From Takakia lepidozioides (taxonomy: Eukaryota > Streptophyta > Takakiopsida > Takakiales > Takakiaceae), in contig CM060734.1 of the NCBI GenBank assembly GCA_030704615.1, forward strand, positions 45,524,042 through 45,588,041: a DNA stretch of 64,000 nt. The letters are read 5' to 3'. Under the pieces are notes generated by a model. That model did no database searches, was not told where the DNA came from, and saw nothing but the letters and a program-made list of their open reading frames with translations. Every line of letters starts with the position of its first letter. Position 1 is the first letter of the stretch. Shown piece after piece: positions 31,938-42,772 of the stretch. The position numbers and the translations under genes were made by a program.

Positions 31938-33797
31938 CTAGTCTTGCTCCATGCCATCTTCAGCAGCAGCTTGTCGAAGCCTCTCTTCCTCTTCTGTGAA
32001 CCACAGTGGCAACACACCACATGCTTTAGTTCATGCTTACACATATGCATGCACAACCATTCTGACAACCTTTCTCATCTGACTTGAAAAGCACATAACC
32101 TGAAACCAGTTCTCTGAACATGTCAAAAGAGGTACAATACATACGCATAAGCTCAATGATTGTGCGTTGTGTGCGCCGCTCTAGTTTCTCCAGCTTCTTA
32201 GCAACATCTCTTCGAAGATCCCAATTTGGCTTTTTGGGTGCGATGCTCACTATTGGGTCCTGCACCTACATAATCCCCAATGCAAGGCGAGTCAACTTCG
32301 ATTTCTATTTTGAGCAGCTGTATGGATCAACATAGCAACTATCAATTCTCAAGGATGGCAAACTTTGCACATATAGCAGAGAAGTATCAGTTAACCATTT
32401 GGTTAACTGGTTCACATGGTTAGAGAACCACATCTTCAGCTTTGACCAGCTTGAAGTAAAGGAGGAGAAAAGCAGAGACATACAGAAGGAACAGTGCAAC
32501 CTGTCAAACCTGAAGAACGTATGCAGGCAGATCCCCGAGTTCACATACGCTCAAACATGACAGGCCTCTTCAAGAGGAAGTGATTCCTTACCTCGGTTCC
32601 ATTGTTCTCCAGGCCTGCTTTAACTACGGGGTCCTCAAACTTCGGCAGCACAGGGGGTGGGCGCTTATTCTGCTGGAGCTGCTGATCGCGTGGAAAATAA
32701 TTTCGGAATTTCATATCCTGTTCTTCTCTGCTACCCAAGTCCACCTTTCAGATGTCAGCCAAGGAAACCCCTTAAAATCAAGCTTAGTAAACTACTCACC
32801 GCCCACCAAAACCTCCAACGACCTGAAAACTCTACCCAAAGTTGGAACTCAGTCTAGCTCGGCAACCATAAAAAGTACTCTCTCATCCCTTCGAAAATCC
32901 AACCACTCCTCCCTCAACCCTTCAATTGCACAGCATATTCCCGGTCATATTTTCAGGTCTTCAAAATTCACCTCCTAATCTCCATTAGCAAGCCAATCAA
33001 ATCCAAACAACCCAGTGGAATTACACGCCAACATGAATTGCAGGTACTAAGACAATTGCAATGTGGATGAACTCGCTGACACCATGAAGCACTAGAAGAG
33101 CCAATCGCATAGATATAATCTTTCCCATAGCATCCCCAATGCCTCAGTTTCGGATCTACTAGCTTGGATTAGGGTTCTACATTGCTCAGATTATCTCTGC
33201 GCACACCCTAACGAGAATCCAGGTGCAACGTGGGAAGGTGGCCAATGGTCTGGTCATGGTGAAAGAGTGTGGGAAAGGGGGGGGGGGAGAGGTGGGGGCT
33301 TGGGGCTGGAGGAGGTCGACGGTGGTGGTGGGGGTGGGTGGGTGTCCTGGAGATTCAACAGGTTACTGATATAAACTATTGAGCCTGAACTCACATCGAA
33401 TGTAAAGAAGTGATTTCAGAGATGGAAAACAAACGCACCAGGACAAAACATGAAGGATAGTCACGCGGAATACATACTGAGATACTCCACTTCTACCGAA
33501 AGAAACAATGACGAGACAAATGTGACATTTCCTTCAGATTCATTGCAATTCATTGCAACTACTGAGGTTAAGGAATGCTAAGCTATTACACGACTTCCCA
33601 ACTTCATATTCGCAGACTGAAAGGCATGCATCACCGCCCTGGAAAAAAAGAAAGAGAGCTTACACGTCCACGTCAGGCTCGGGAGCAGGTTCTTGCTCAA
33701 GGGCGGCTTGCTCATCGGTTGATGAAAGCTCGGCTGCAGCACGCAGAGCGCGCAGCCGCTCCCTCCGCTCCGCCACGGCATCTGACTCAGCTGCCAT
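31938..33797 (-). CDS. CWF18/CCDC12 spliceosome protein
   Basis: Four exons with matching phases: 33797-33664, 32727-32592, 32259-32145 and 31993-31938, total 441 bp, 146 aa. The start is MAAESDAVAERRERLRALR. Exon 2 carries EEQDMKFRNYFPRD and RPPPVLPKFEDPVV. Exon 3 carries the family hallmark PKKPNWDLRRDVAKKLEKLE then RRTQRTIIELM. Exon 4 ends QAAAEDGMEQD. These are the conserved blocks of the Cwf18 family (human CCDC12), a component of activated spliceosomes. Exon 3 has two acceptors six bases apart (tgtag at 32266-32267 and gcag at 32260-32261), either of which keeps frame and would add or omit VQ. Length agrees with the family. The divergent neighbour at 34.5 kb shares the upstream spacer. 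Confidence 0.93.
33265..33350 (+). repeat. G-rich tract in CWF18 intron 1
   Basis: Runs of three to ten G, including GGTGGTGGTGGGGGTGGGTG. G-rich on the plus strand, C-rich in the transcript. It meets the simple pattern for a G-quadruplex in DNA. Confidence 0.6.
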
Positions 33798-34492
33798 GAC
33801 AACTCTCTGTGTCTCTCGGGGAGGGAATAGTATAAATGAAAGGCTCAGAAAGAAGTGGCATAGAGAACCCTCCACTAAAAGGCGTGATCTGACATGAAAG
33901 ACAGGAACCCACAAAGACTGTTTTCATCCACACAAGTGTTTTCCCTGCGCCAAACCCTAAACCCTGCGTGCACAGCGAGAGATTCTTAGAGAGACAGAGT
34001 GGGTACAATTTGGCGTTGGGCTATCATGGAGCTCCAGATTGTGCAAACGCCTTGTCAAGTGACTTTAAGGTCTCCATCTCTAATACTTGTGGTAAGATTT
34101 TTTCGTGTTCGTGTTTCCCACTTGCACTTGTATCTGCCCTTCAACCCTTCTTTCTCATGGGGACTGGGCGGAGGCGTACATATCTTGGACAAGGATATAT
34201 GTGGGCATTCGCCAGTCCTGCGTTCTGGTAGTTTTGGAAGCTGGGATTTTCAAGTTTGACGTTTGAGAGCTATAAGTGCCAAGTGTGTGTGTTAAACATG
34301 GGCTACCCCGTTTTGCTGGACACTGATCCAGTGCTTCACATAGCGGCTTGCATTAGCTCATCTGGACAAAGAAAGGATCTGAAAGCGGATTTTTCACTGA
34401 GAACTCTGATTATCTGGCTGCATTGGTTACTGTACTAGTTTGAGGGTTCGGGGTTATTCTTTGTAAACCTTCTCCCTGAAGCAAGTGGCAGA

Positions 34493-37400
34493 ATGGCAGG
34501 TGGGCTTCATGCCAATCAACAACAGCCAGGACATGTGTATGGAAACCAAAACATACTCAGTGGAGACCTGTGTCTGCCGGTCGGAGAGTTCCAATCTCGT
34601 CAGAGGAAGATTCAGGCAAATTTCAGAATGGGTAATTGCAGTAATCCAGTCACTCGGAGGAAGCCACCCTCTTGGACGCAAGTGTAATGGCTAGGCAGTC
34701 ATGTGCTTACAGGAAAAATCTAGAGGGTTGAAATTTCATTGAGTATATGTGCACATCCACTGGTCATTTCCCATCACCATCGATTGACTCCAGGCTTCCG
34801 TTTTTCATCAAGTAGCCTAGCGAAGTAGATGCTTCTAAGTCGGGTGAATGATATACTTCCCACAAACCGCTGGTGTTTGAGAGGTCAGTGTCATTAGCTT
34901 CTAAAGTGAATGCCAACAAATCCCTTCCTTTCATCATGTGGCAAGTTGGAGATGTCCAACTTCTAATCTGACTGAGGTAGATGGATGGTGACCATCAGAC
35001 TGCCAGGTTTTGAAGGAGACCAGGCTGGATTTCTAGACAGCTTCCCTAGTGAAGAGGGGATATTTGAGGAAACTTTCCCTTCCATGCGAAAGGTGAACAC
35101 AAAAGTGGGAGGAAGTTCTAGTTTGATTCCCGATGAATGGAAGCCCTTGCAGAAGGAGCTCTCGAAGACCAAAAAAGAGAAAAAGAGGGAAATCATAGGC
35201 ATGCTTGTAGAGAGGGCGAAGAAAATTCAGGTGCAGAAAAGGCTCAGTATTGATGCTGGAGATGAAGAAGACCGCCATCAGTTTTTTCCAGGGGTACCTT
35301 CAAGTGCTGTGGAAGAGAGCACAGCTGGTAGTAGTATCAGAACACGTTTGCAAGATAAGACCAAGGAAAGTGTTGATGAAGAAGAGGACGAGATGTGGGA
35401 GGAGATAACCTCTGATTCAGAGATGGATGAAACTGGTGAGCCCTCATTTTTAGATACTTTCAAAACTTCACTAACAAAGCCTCGCCAGTCTTCCAAATTC
35501 TGTGAAGCTTTTGTAAGTTTGTTGCATGGCCCGCCTTTCAGGGCCTAGTCCGCCAATTATTCATGTAAGCTGCGGACTCCATTATCTGATCATTACATGG
35601 TCATGTCATTTCTAGTGTGTATACAGATTGTCAAACAGTGTACAGTTTTCTTTGATAGATTTCTTAAAGATGGATGAGAAGGCACATGCACCGACATTTG
35701 ACGCAGTCCCCTTCAACCTGCAACGGGCTACACCGAGGAATCCACGGCTGTCACTGTCCAATACTCCCTTTGAGGATGTGGCAACTGTTTCACAGGATGC
35801 TGAAGAACTTGGAAGAGAGGAATCAGAGTGTAGACCAGGAGACAATGATGATGAAACCAAAGTAAGCCCTCAATACTGTTTGGTGAGATTTCTGCTTTAC
35901 TTGGATTTGATGGAATAGTATCATGTCTTAATGTGTTGAATCTGAGGAAGAATTTGGAGCTACAGCTTTCCTGTCCTGTATCAATAATGGATATCTTTTT
36001 GGCTGATACTTGTCATCTCAATCTTAGATTTCGATGTCAAACTAGTTGACACTAGATATCAGCGATCATGGCAAGTATGGCTTACAATCTTGGTAGAATT
36101 GATTGCTGGAACCCTCTTCAAGGAAGGTCAGGTTCTGTTTAATTGAATACTAGTGAATGAGATACAATCTGGGTCTTCTTGCAGTTCTTGTCTTAGTTTT
36201 GTATGGAATGAGTAAGAGCTCAATGGTAAAGTACATCTTGCATGTCAGTTGGGAACTTAGGCAGATATCATCCTCCTAATGCCTTGGGGGAGCTATAAAT
36301 AATGAGAGTCAAGTGGTCATGTAGCTCTGCAACAAACAAGGAAAATATATGGCTATGGGGCATCTTAAGATCATATGGTTAGGCATGGGAAGGATGATAA
36401 CGTCATCTTTTTGGCGAACTCTTGACGTCCCTAGATCTCCCAAGTAGTCGTAACTAGAGCTTCCTTGCAGTGCCATTGGTCCTTTGATTAAAGTTTCGCA
36501 GAGCTTTCCCTCATGTTTAATAGTCTAGTGTTATTTGGTTGGATGCAAAGGTCTATTGTGTGTTTTGCTGTACATAAAGAGCAAATAGGAGATTGTTTGG
36601 ACTAGTTGCATCCTGACAGTGAATTGCTGTTTGGATTGTAGGAGTTGTCAGGTTCAAAGCTTTTGTCAGCAGAGGAAAAGGCGATGCTGAGGAGCCCTGA
36701 ACTTCACCTTGCCAGAATCTCTTCTGTAAGTGCAGCCCCAACTAGTGAGTGTTGAAATATCCTGTTAGAATCACCACTCAAGCACTCTCTCTTGCTTGTG
36801 GTCTATGGCTTTCCTCTTTGTCCTTTCCCCTACTTGTGCTTTGATATGATCTCATTAGCTACATTATGCTGAACTTATGTCTAGACAGTACAACCACAGC
36901 CCCAGGTGTCACAGCCAAGATCTAAAGGAGCAGTGCTGCAATCAATCTCAGGCATTATAATGTAATGTCATGCTAGGCTTTAAGTCAGGCTAATCCCCTG
37001 TAGCCAGCTCCTCGTTGTTGTGTGCTAACCCCATGGCAATTTCATCATGTAGGCCAGTGAGCTGAAACTGTATAGGTCACTAACCTGCGAGGACTGTGTA
37101 AGGATAAGTCAGAGCCATAGGTCGTTCGAATGCTTAACTTTGAAAATGGGCTGATGTTATGTGTTGTCTGTTAGAGATCATATCAAGGTTGCCATTCAAT
37201 TTGGAAGGTTTATATCACTCAATAGGCCACAAGCTTTGTGGCCATACATCAGCACTTTGTGTCTCCCTCTCTAGAAGACACATATACCCAGACACACGGC
37301 GAGCACAGAGAAGACCTCTCTAGGCCTCTCGAGTCACCGCTAACGCGAAGTCTTCTCTGCCTGGTTGATGATGCTTTAACTGTATGTGAAATGCAGGGGA

Positions 37401-38958
37401 AGTGGAGTCCACTACACACGCTAGCAGCATCAGGTCAAATCAATCTTATGACCCAGCTCTTAAGGCACCAAGTGGATCTGAACGCTGTTGATATGGTGGG
37501 TATATTAAATCAATGCAACAAGTGCAACTTTTGCACCATTCAGATCTTCCAGAATAGACCATGGTCATTGGCACTATCATTGATAATCAAGACTGGATTC
37601 TTCAGGTTTTTGGCTGGCAGTCTGTTCAGTAAGTAATGTTGGCAAAAACTGTTGTGTGCATCACGACAGCTTGATCACATCCTCCCAGATTATGTCTGAA
37701 AAAGTAGTCCACCGAATTGTCTATGTACTCATGATGGGACTGATGGATGTTGCCAGGATGGAATGACAGCATTGCATCGTGCTGTGCTCAATGGGCGAGA
37801 ATCCATGGTTAAGCACCTACTTAAAATTGGGGCAGATGCTCTGGCCAGAGACAAAGTAAGTGCTCCTCTTGGTCGAATATTTCTTATCATTCAGTGTTAT
37901 GGGTGCACTTAGCATCCCCCTTGATTCCTTCCTTTTTTACCCCAAGCCTCTCTAATGCTTTCCTCCTTTCCCTTCTCGTTTCATTTCATTTCTGTTATGC
38001 TCTTTCCCCTTTTCTTTGTTCTGTCTCCCTCCCCACATGAATTTCTGATTTTTTGGTTCAATTCATGTCGCAGACATCCAGAGCTCTCTCTCTACACCTT
38101 ACTGCTTTGTTCTGTCCACATTTAATTTTTAGCTTCGTTTCACTGCAGGCTGGTGCCACGGTATTGCACTATGCTGTTCAGGCGGCTAACAGCAACTTGA
38201 TCAAGCTCTTGATCCGGCACCATATCCCTGTGGACGCATCTGATGATGTGCAACCCTTCACCTTCTGCAGCTTGCTACTTGCACAGATAGAACTACCTTA
38301 TAGTTAAAATCAAACACAATGGTTTTATAGAGAGTTCACTGTGACTCCATAGTGATATGCTCTGCATATTTATGTCATGTGGCTAGTAACTTGAATCAGT
38401 TCTTAGTATTCGTGGGTGGACAGGAAGGGTGGACTCCACTCCATGTAGCTGTGCAAAGTGGGAGAACGGATATTGTGAAGCTCCTACTCAGTCGCGGTGC
38501 TGACATCACTATTCCAAACAAGGTATTTTTTCCCTGAATATGACCATAATACATACTGTGGTGTCAACACGAGAAGAAAACTTGAAGTGGACAGGAGGCA
38601 ATGGCAGGAAGAGATCTCATCTGAAAGAGACTGGAAGGGAGAGCAAAGTACCTATCAGATGGGCCTTCATGTTGTCTTGCCGTTGTGAAGGCCCTGTGTC
38701 AAATTTAGAAGGAGCAGATTCATGAGGTGAACGAGGGGGAGTAGCTATAAACAGACTTTGATGGGCTCTAGGCATGTTTGTGCTGGAAAGCAGGATGGGA
38801 ATACACCGTTGGATGTGGCGTTGTCATATGGCAAGGGTTTCGGATTCTACCATGTTGTGAAATTGCTAAAGAAAGCACCTCAGGTAACAAGTCGGCACAA
38901 ACAGACTCTTGGGTGTATACAAAGAGGGAATTCTTGGGAAGGGAGAGGCATTGAGTGA
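34493..38958 (+). CDS. AKRP/EMB506-like plastid ankyrin protein
   Basis: Exons with consistent phase 0: about 34985-35512, 35646-35861, 36642-36725, 37397-37495, 37757-37855, 38149-38247, 38425-38523, and 38794-38958 with stop. The N-terminal part is acidic and charged ([20 protein letters not shown]). The C-terminal part is five ankyrin repeats: [66 protein letters not shown] and [14 protein letters not shown], ending SRHKQT. Four repeats sit on separate 99-bp exons of 33 codons. Sequence and order match Arabidopsis AKRP and EMB506, plastid ankyrin proteins needed for chloroplast and embryo development. A first exon with the transit peptide should lie upstream; a frame at 34493-34684 is a candidate, but its junction phase did not fit. 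The visible part is about 462 aa. Confidence 0.82.
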
Positions 38959-39114
38959 TGAAATCAAAGTAGAGGATTGCCAAAGTTCTATGCTAGTTTG
39001 GGTGTGAAAAGGAATTGGAGCTTTTAATCCTGAAAGTTTTGACATCCTCTCCGATCCTTGTTGCAGGGCTTGCTGCAATTTGCGTTGCTAGGGGAGAAAT
39101 AGTCACATCATTGG

Positions 39115-39480
39115 TGTGCCCAGTCCATCTCCATGGCTCTTCCTATCAGCCATCATTGGAAGTGTCATTGCTGATACTGGCCTGAGATGTGACATCTAAG
39201 AGCTAGGGATGAAACCAATCAGCATATGAAAAGGTTTGCATTTTCTCTGTCTGGTGTACGTAAGGATGACAGTCTGAGCCCACGCACCTTCAACTCTACC
39301 GTATCTGTCTCCATGCCTCTCTTATTACCAGCCATCATTGGAAGCTTCCATGCAAGTGGCCTGACAAGGGTGACATCTAAAGCTAGTGACGAAGAACCTA
39401 CTTCCAAACAGTACATGAAGAGGTTTGCATTTTAATTCTTGTGATATATGGGAGGATATGACAGTCTGAGCCAGCGCATT
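39115..39480 (+). repeat. Tandem duplication of about 187 bp
   Basis: Blocks containing CAGCCATCATTGGAAG, TGGCCTGA, GTGACATCTAA, AGGTTTGCATTT and GACAGTCTGAGCC occur in the same order at about 39115-39300 and 39302-39480. It lies just downstream of the ankyrin gene. Moderately diverged; no coding role seen. Confidence 0.7.
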
Positions 39481-39499
39481 TTGCACACTGAATGGATTG

Positions 39500-40408
39500 A
39501 AGTGTCAACATTTTACAGAGTATCCAACTTAAATGTTCACAAAGTGGATCTTGTCTGACTCTTCCCTGTTTGACAGACGAGAAGCCCAAGGTCCGCACAC
39601 ATGTTTCAAATAGGACATGCATGTTGTCCACTTTTTCTTATATGGCCTGTCCACAGAAGTGGAATTTTGTTTCAAGGTCAAATGATAGCACAAGTATACT
39701 GCACTGCACCAGTCAAGCCTCCATCAGCAAAGACTGCCTGTAACTGCAACGTAAAGGAAGCATGGTTCGGCATAATCCTCCTAAAGAAGGTGACATTGTG
39801 AGGTTGCCCTTCCTTGATCTCTCTATCCGTCCAGATTGTTGAGGGCCGCAGCCTGTTACACGACAGCACACCGATGTCTGTTGCTGATTCCTATATTGCC
39901 ATGCCCTCCATGCTTTGAAAACGGAAGAAGATCTATGAAATTGTACGAGTGTATAATCGTCTCCGAGTCCCGTTTTTCTGTTGCATCTAACAGTCGTACT
40001 GTTTGTAGCTGCTCACTGCAACCAGCTTCCAATCTTGCGGCTCAATGTTTCAATGGAGAAGCCAACACCTCACGACTGACTACTCGAGGATCATGTGGCC
40101 GAAAAGTTAGTAGGGTTTATATCGTGAAGTGATGGACTCTCCATGTAGGGAGCACAAATATCAAGTGAACTCGTGGCCATACAATAGCCATCCACAAGTA
40201 GAGAAGGATCAGTGCAGGGTTTCCCATCAGGAGTACTTGGAGCTAGGAGGAAGATGGGGTATGGCAGAGAAGGTTTGGGAACGGGTGCAACATGCAGGTG
40301 TGATTTGTAGAGAGACAGAAGAGTGATATACACTGTCGTTTCAATCCAGCTCCATGCCGCAATCGGTCATGCAAGTCTGTGCACGGGGTCTCAGACAGAC
40401 CTGTGACC
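39500..40408. other. Intergenic upstream of the PPR-DYW gene
   Basis: No gene found. It should hold the promoter and 5' leader of the PPR-DYW gene, but no distinct core element was recognised. Confidence 0.4.
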
Positions 40409-42772
40409 ATGATGAACTGCACGATGCTGCTCCCCTCAGAACAGTCGATTCGGAAGACGCTGTGCTCAAGCCAATCCCTTCCACCCAAGGAGGTGGAATT
40501 TCAAGTCGGGAATCAGACCCAGTTGGATCAGAGTTGGGGAAAGGGAGTTAGCGGTGGCACGCCTACCATCAATACTGCCACTGCGTCTTATGGAGGGCGA
40601 AGACAAAGAGGAGAGGTGGAGGGATGCATCGAGATGGCTTGTGAAACTAGTGAGGACGTGAGCACGTTGTGGAAGGAGGGACGATTGAAGGAGGCAGTGC
40701 ATCTTTTGGATCTTATGGTGCAACGAGGGGTTGCTGCATATGCCGACACATGTGCGTGTCTCTTGCAGGAGTGCGCGAAAACGAAAGCCCTTGCAGTTGG
40801 GAAGGGTGTCCATGCTCACATTATCAAAAGTGGATTGCAGCCAGACATTTTTCTCGGAAACACCCTTGTGAGCATGTATTGCAAGTGTGGGAGTATTGTG
40901 GATGCGCGGCAAGTGTTTGACAAAATGTTCAAACGGAATGTAATCTCATGGACTGCTATGATTGCAGGATTAGCTCAGCACGGGCATGGTGACGAGGCTT
41001 TCGAACTCTTTCGGCTAATGCAAAGTGAGGGTATCAGAGCAGACAAGGTTACGTTTATTAGCATCCTCCACGCATGTGACAACCCGGCAGCTCTGGAACA
41101 GGGCAAGCAGCTCCATGCGAGCATCAGCAAAGCTGGATTCGAGCCGGATGTCCGAGTGGGCACTGCCCTTATCAGCATGTATTGCAAGTGCGGGAGTGTA
41201 ATGGATGCGCGAGCAGTGTTTGACAAAATGACTAAGCGAGATGTGGTATCATGGACAGCAATGATCGCAGGATCTGCTCAGCATGGTCATGGTGATGAGG
41301 CTTTTGAACTCTTTGGGCAAATGCAGCGACAAGGCATCAAGCCAAATAAGGTCACTTTCGTTAGCATCCTCAGCGCATGTGCCAGCCCAGAAGCTCTGAA
41401 ACAGGGTAGGCGGCTCCATGCGGGCATCATCCAAGGTGGATTCGAGTCGGATGTCCGAGTGGGGAGTGCACTTATCAGCATGTACTGCAAGTGTGGGAGT
41501 TTGGCGGATGCGCGTAGGGTTTTTCTCAAAATGCCTGAACGGAATGTGGTCTCTTGGACTGCAATGATCGCAGGATCTGCTCAGGATGGTCGCTGTGAGG
41601 CGGCTTTTGAACTCTTTCGCCAAATGCTTCAAGAAGGTGTGAAACCAAACGAAGTCACTTTCATTAGCATTCTCAATGCATGCGCGAGTCTAGCTACCCT
41701 GGAAGAGGGCAAGTGGGTCCATAGCCAGGTCATAAAACATGGATGGGAGGCCGATGTCTGGGTGGGGACTGCCCTTGTTGACATGTATGCCAAGTGCGGG
41801 AGTCTGGGGGATGCAAGGCAAGTTTTTGATAGAATTCTGGAACGAAATGTGGTTTCTTGGACTGCAATGATCACTGGATATGCCCAGAATGGGCATGGCA
41901 TGGAGGCCCTTAGACTCTTTGAGCAGATGCAACGAGAAGGGCTCCAGCCAGACAGCATCACATTTATTGGCGTTCTCACTGCATGTAGCCATGTGGGTCT
42001 AGTGGAGGAGGGGCATCATCACTTCCATTCTATGACTCAAAATCATGGCATCTCACCAACAGGAAAGCACTATGCCTGCATGGTTGACCTTCTTGGCCGA
42101 GCTGGCTGCTTGGATAAGGCAGAGGCCTTTATCAACACAATGCCATTTGAGCCAGATGCTTTGGTGTGGGGGGCCTTGCTTGGTGCCTGCAGAATCCATG
42201 GCAGTGTGGAGCTAGCAGAACGTGCGGCAGAATTTGTATTCAAATTGGACCCACAGGACGCCGCAGCGTACGTGCTGCTTTCGAACATCTATGCTGCAGC
42301 TGGCAGGTGGGAGGACGAAGCTAAGGTGAGAAAAATGATGGATAGCAGAAGTGTGATAAAGGAGCCAGGGTGCAGTTGGATTGAGGTCAAGAACAAAGTT
42401 CACAGATTTGGTGTAGACGATAGATCACACCCCCAAATAGAGGAGATCTATGCCGAATTGGACAGATTGACCGTGCTAATGAAGGAAGTTGGGTATGTGC
42501 CAGACACACGGTTTGTCTTACAGGACATGAATAAGCAGACTAAGGAACTGGCTCTCTGCCACCACAGTGAAAAGCTAGCCATTGCTTTCGGCCTCATCAG
42601 CAGCCCCCCCGGGACACATATCCGGGTGATCAAGAATATCAGAGTATGTGGTGATTGCCATACTGCCACCAAGTTCATCTCAAAGATTGTTGGGCGAGAT
42701 ATTGTCGCAAGGGATGCAAAAAGCTTTCATCACTTCAAAAATGGGGTGTGCTCTTGCGGGGATTACTGGTGA
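40409..42772 (+). CDS. PPR-DYW RNA-editing protein
   Basis: Single-exon gene. From the first in-frame ATG (40409) it encodes 787 aa. A basic, Ser-rich N-terminus (MMNCTMLLPSEQSIRKTLC) could target an organelle; another ATG at 40634 (MACETSEDVS) is a possible later start. About fifteen PLS-type repeats follow (LVSMYCKCGSIVDARQVFDK, VVSWTAMIAGSAQHGHGDEA). Then come E motifs (LLGACRIHGSVELAERAAE), the PG box (WIEVKNKVHRFGVDDRSHP) and a full DYW domain: HSEKLAIAFG (zinc-binding H and catalytic E), CGDCHTATK (CxxC) and the terminal CSCGDYW. DYW proteins are the cytidine deaminases of C-to-U editing in plant mitochondria and plastids, and the repeats choose the site. All catalytic residues are present and the frame is unbroken. 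Target RNA cannot be told from sequence here. Family certain. Confidence 0.95.
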   Translation: MMNCTMLLPSEQSIRKTLCSSQSLPPKEVEFQVGNQTQLDQSWGKGVSGGTPTINTATASYGGRRQRGEVEGCIEMACETSEDVSTLWKEGRLKEAVHLLDLMVQRGVAAYADTCACLLQECAKTKALAVGKGVHAHIIKSGLQPDIFLGNTLVSMYCKCGSIVDARQVFDKMFKRNVISWTAMIAGLAQHGHGDEAFELFRLMQSEGIRADKVTFISILHACDNPAALEQGKQLHASISKAGFEPDVRVGTALISMYCKCGSVMDARAVFDKMTKRDVVSWTAMIAGSAQHGHGDEAFELFGQMQRQGIKPNKVTFVSILSACASPEALKQGRRLHAGIIQGGFESDVRVGSALISMYCKCGSLADARRVFLKMPERNVVSWTAMIAGSAQDGRCEAAFELFRQMLQEGVKPNEVTFISILNACASLATLEEGKWVHSQVIKHGWEADVWVGTALVDMYAKCGSLGDARQVFDRILERNVVSWTAMITGYAQNGHGMEALRLFEQMQREGLQPDSITFIGVLTACSHVGLVEEGHHHFHSMTQNHGISPTGKHYACMVDLLGRAGCLDKAEAFINTMPFEPDALVWGALLGACRIHGSVELAERAAEFVFKLDPQDAAAYVLLSNIYAAAGRWEDEAKVRKMMDSRSVIKEPGCSWIEVKNKVHRFGVDDRSHPQIEEIYAELDRLTVLMKEVGYVPDTRFVLQDMNKQTKELALCHHSEKLAIAFGLISSPPGTHIRVIKNIRVCGDCHTATKFISKIVGRDIVARDAKSFHHFKNGVCSCGDYW

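Noticed and set aside
40975-41992. Minus-strand frames within the PPR-DYW gene
   Set aside because: Antisense shadows of repeated PPR codons.
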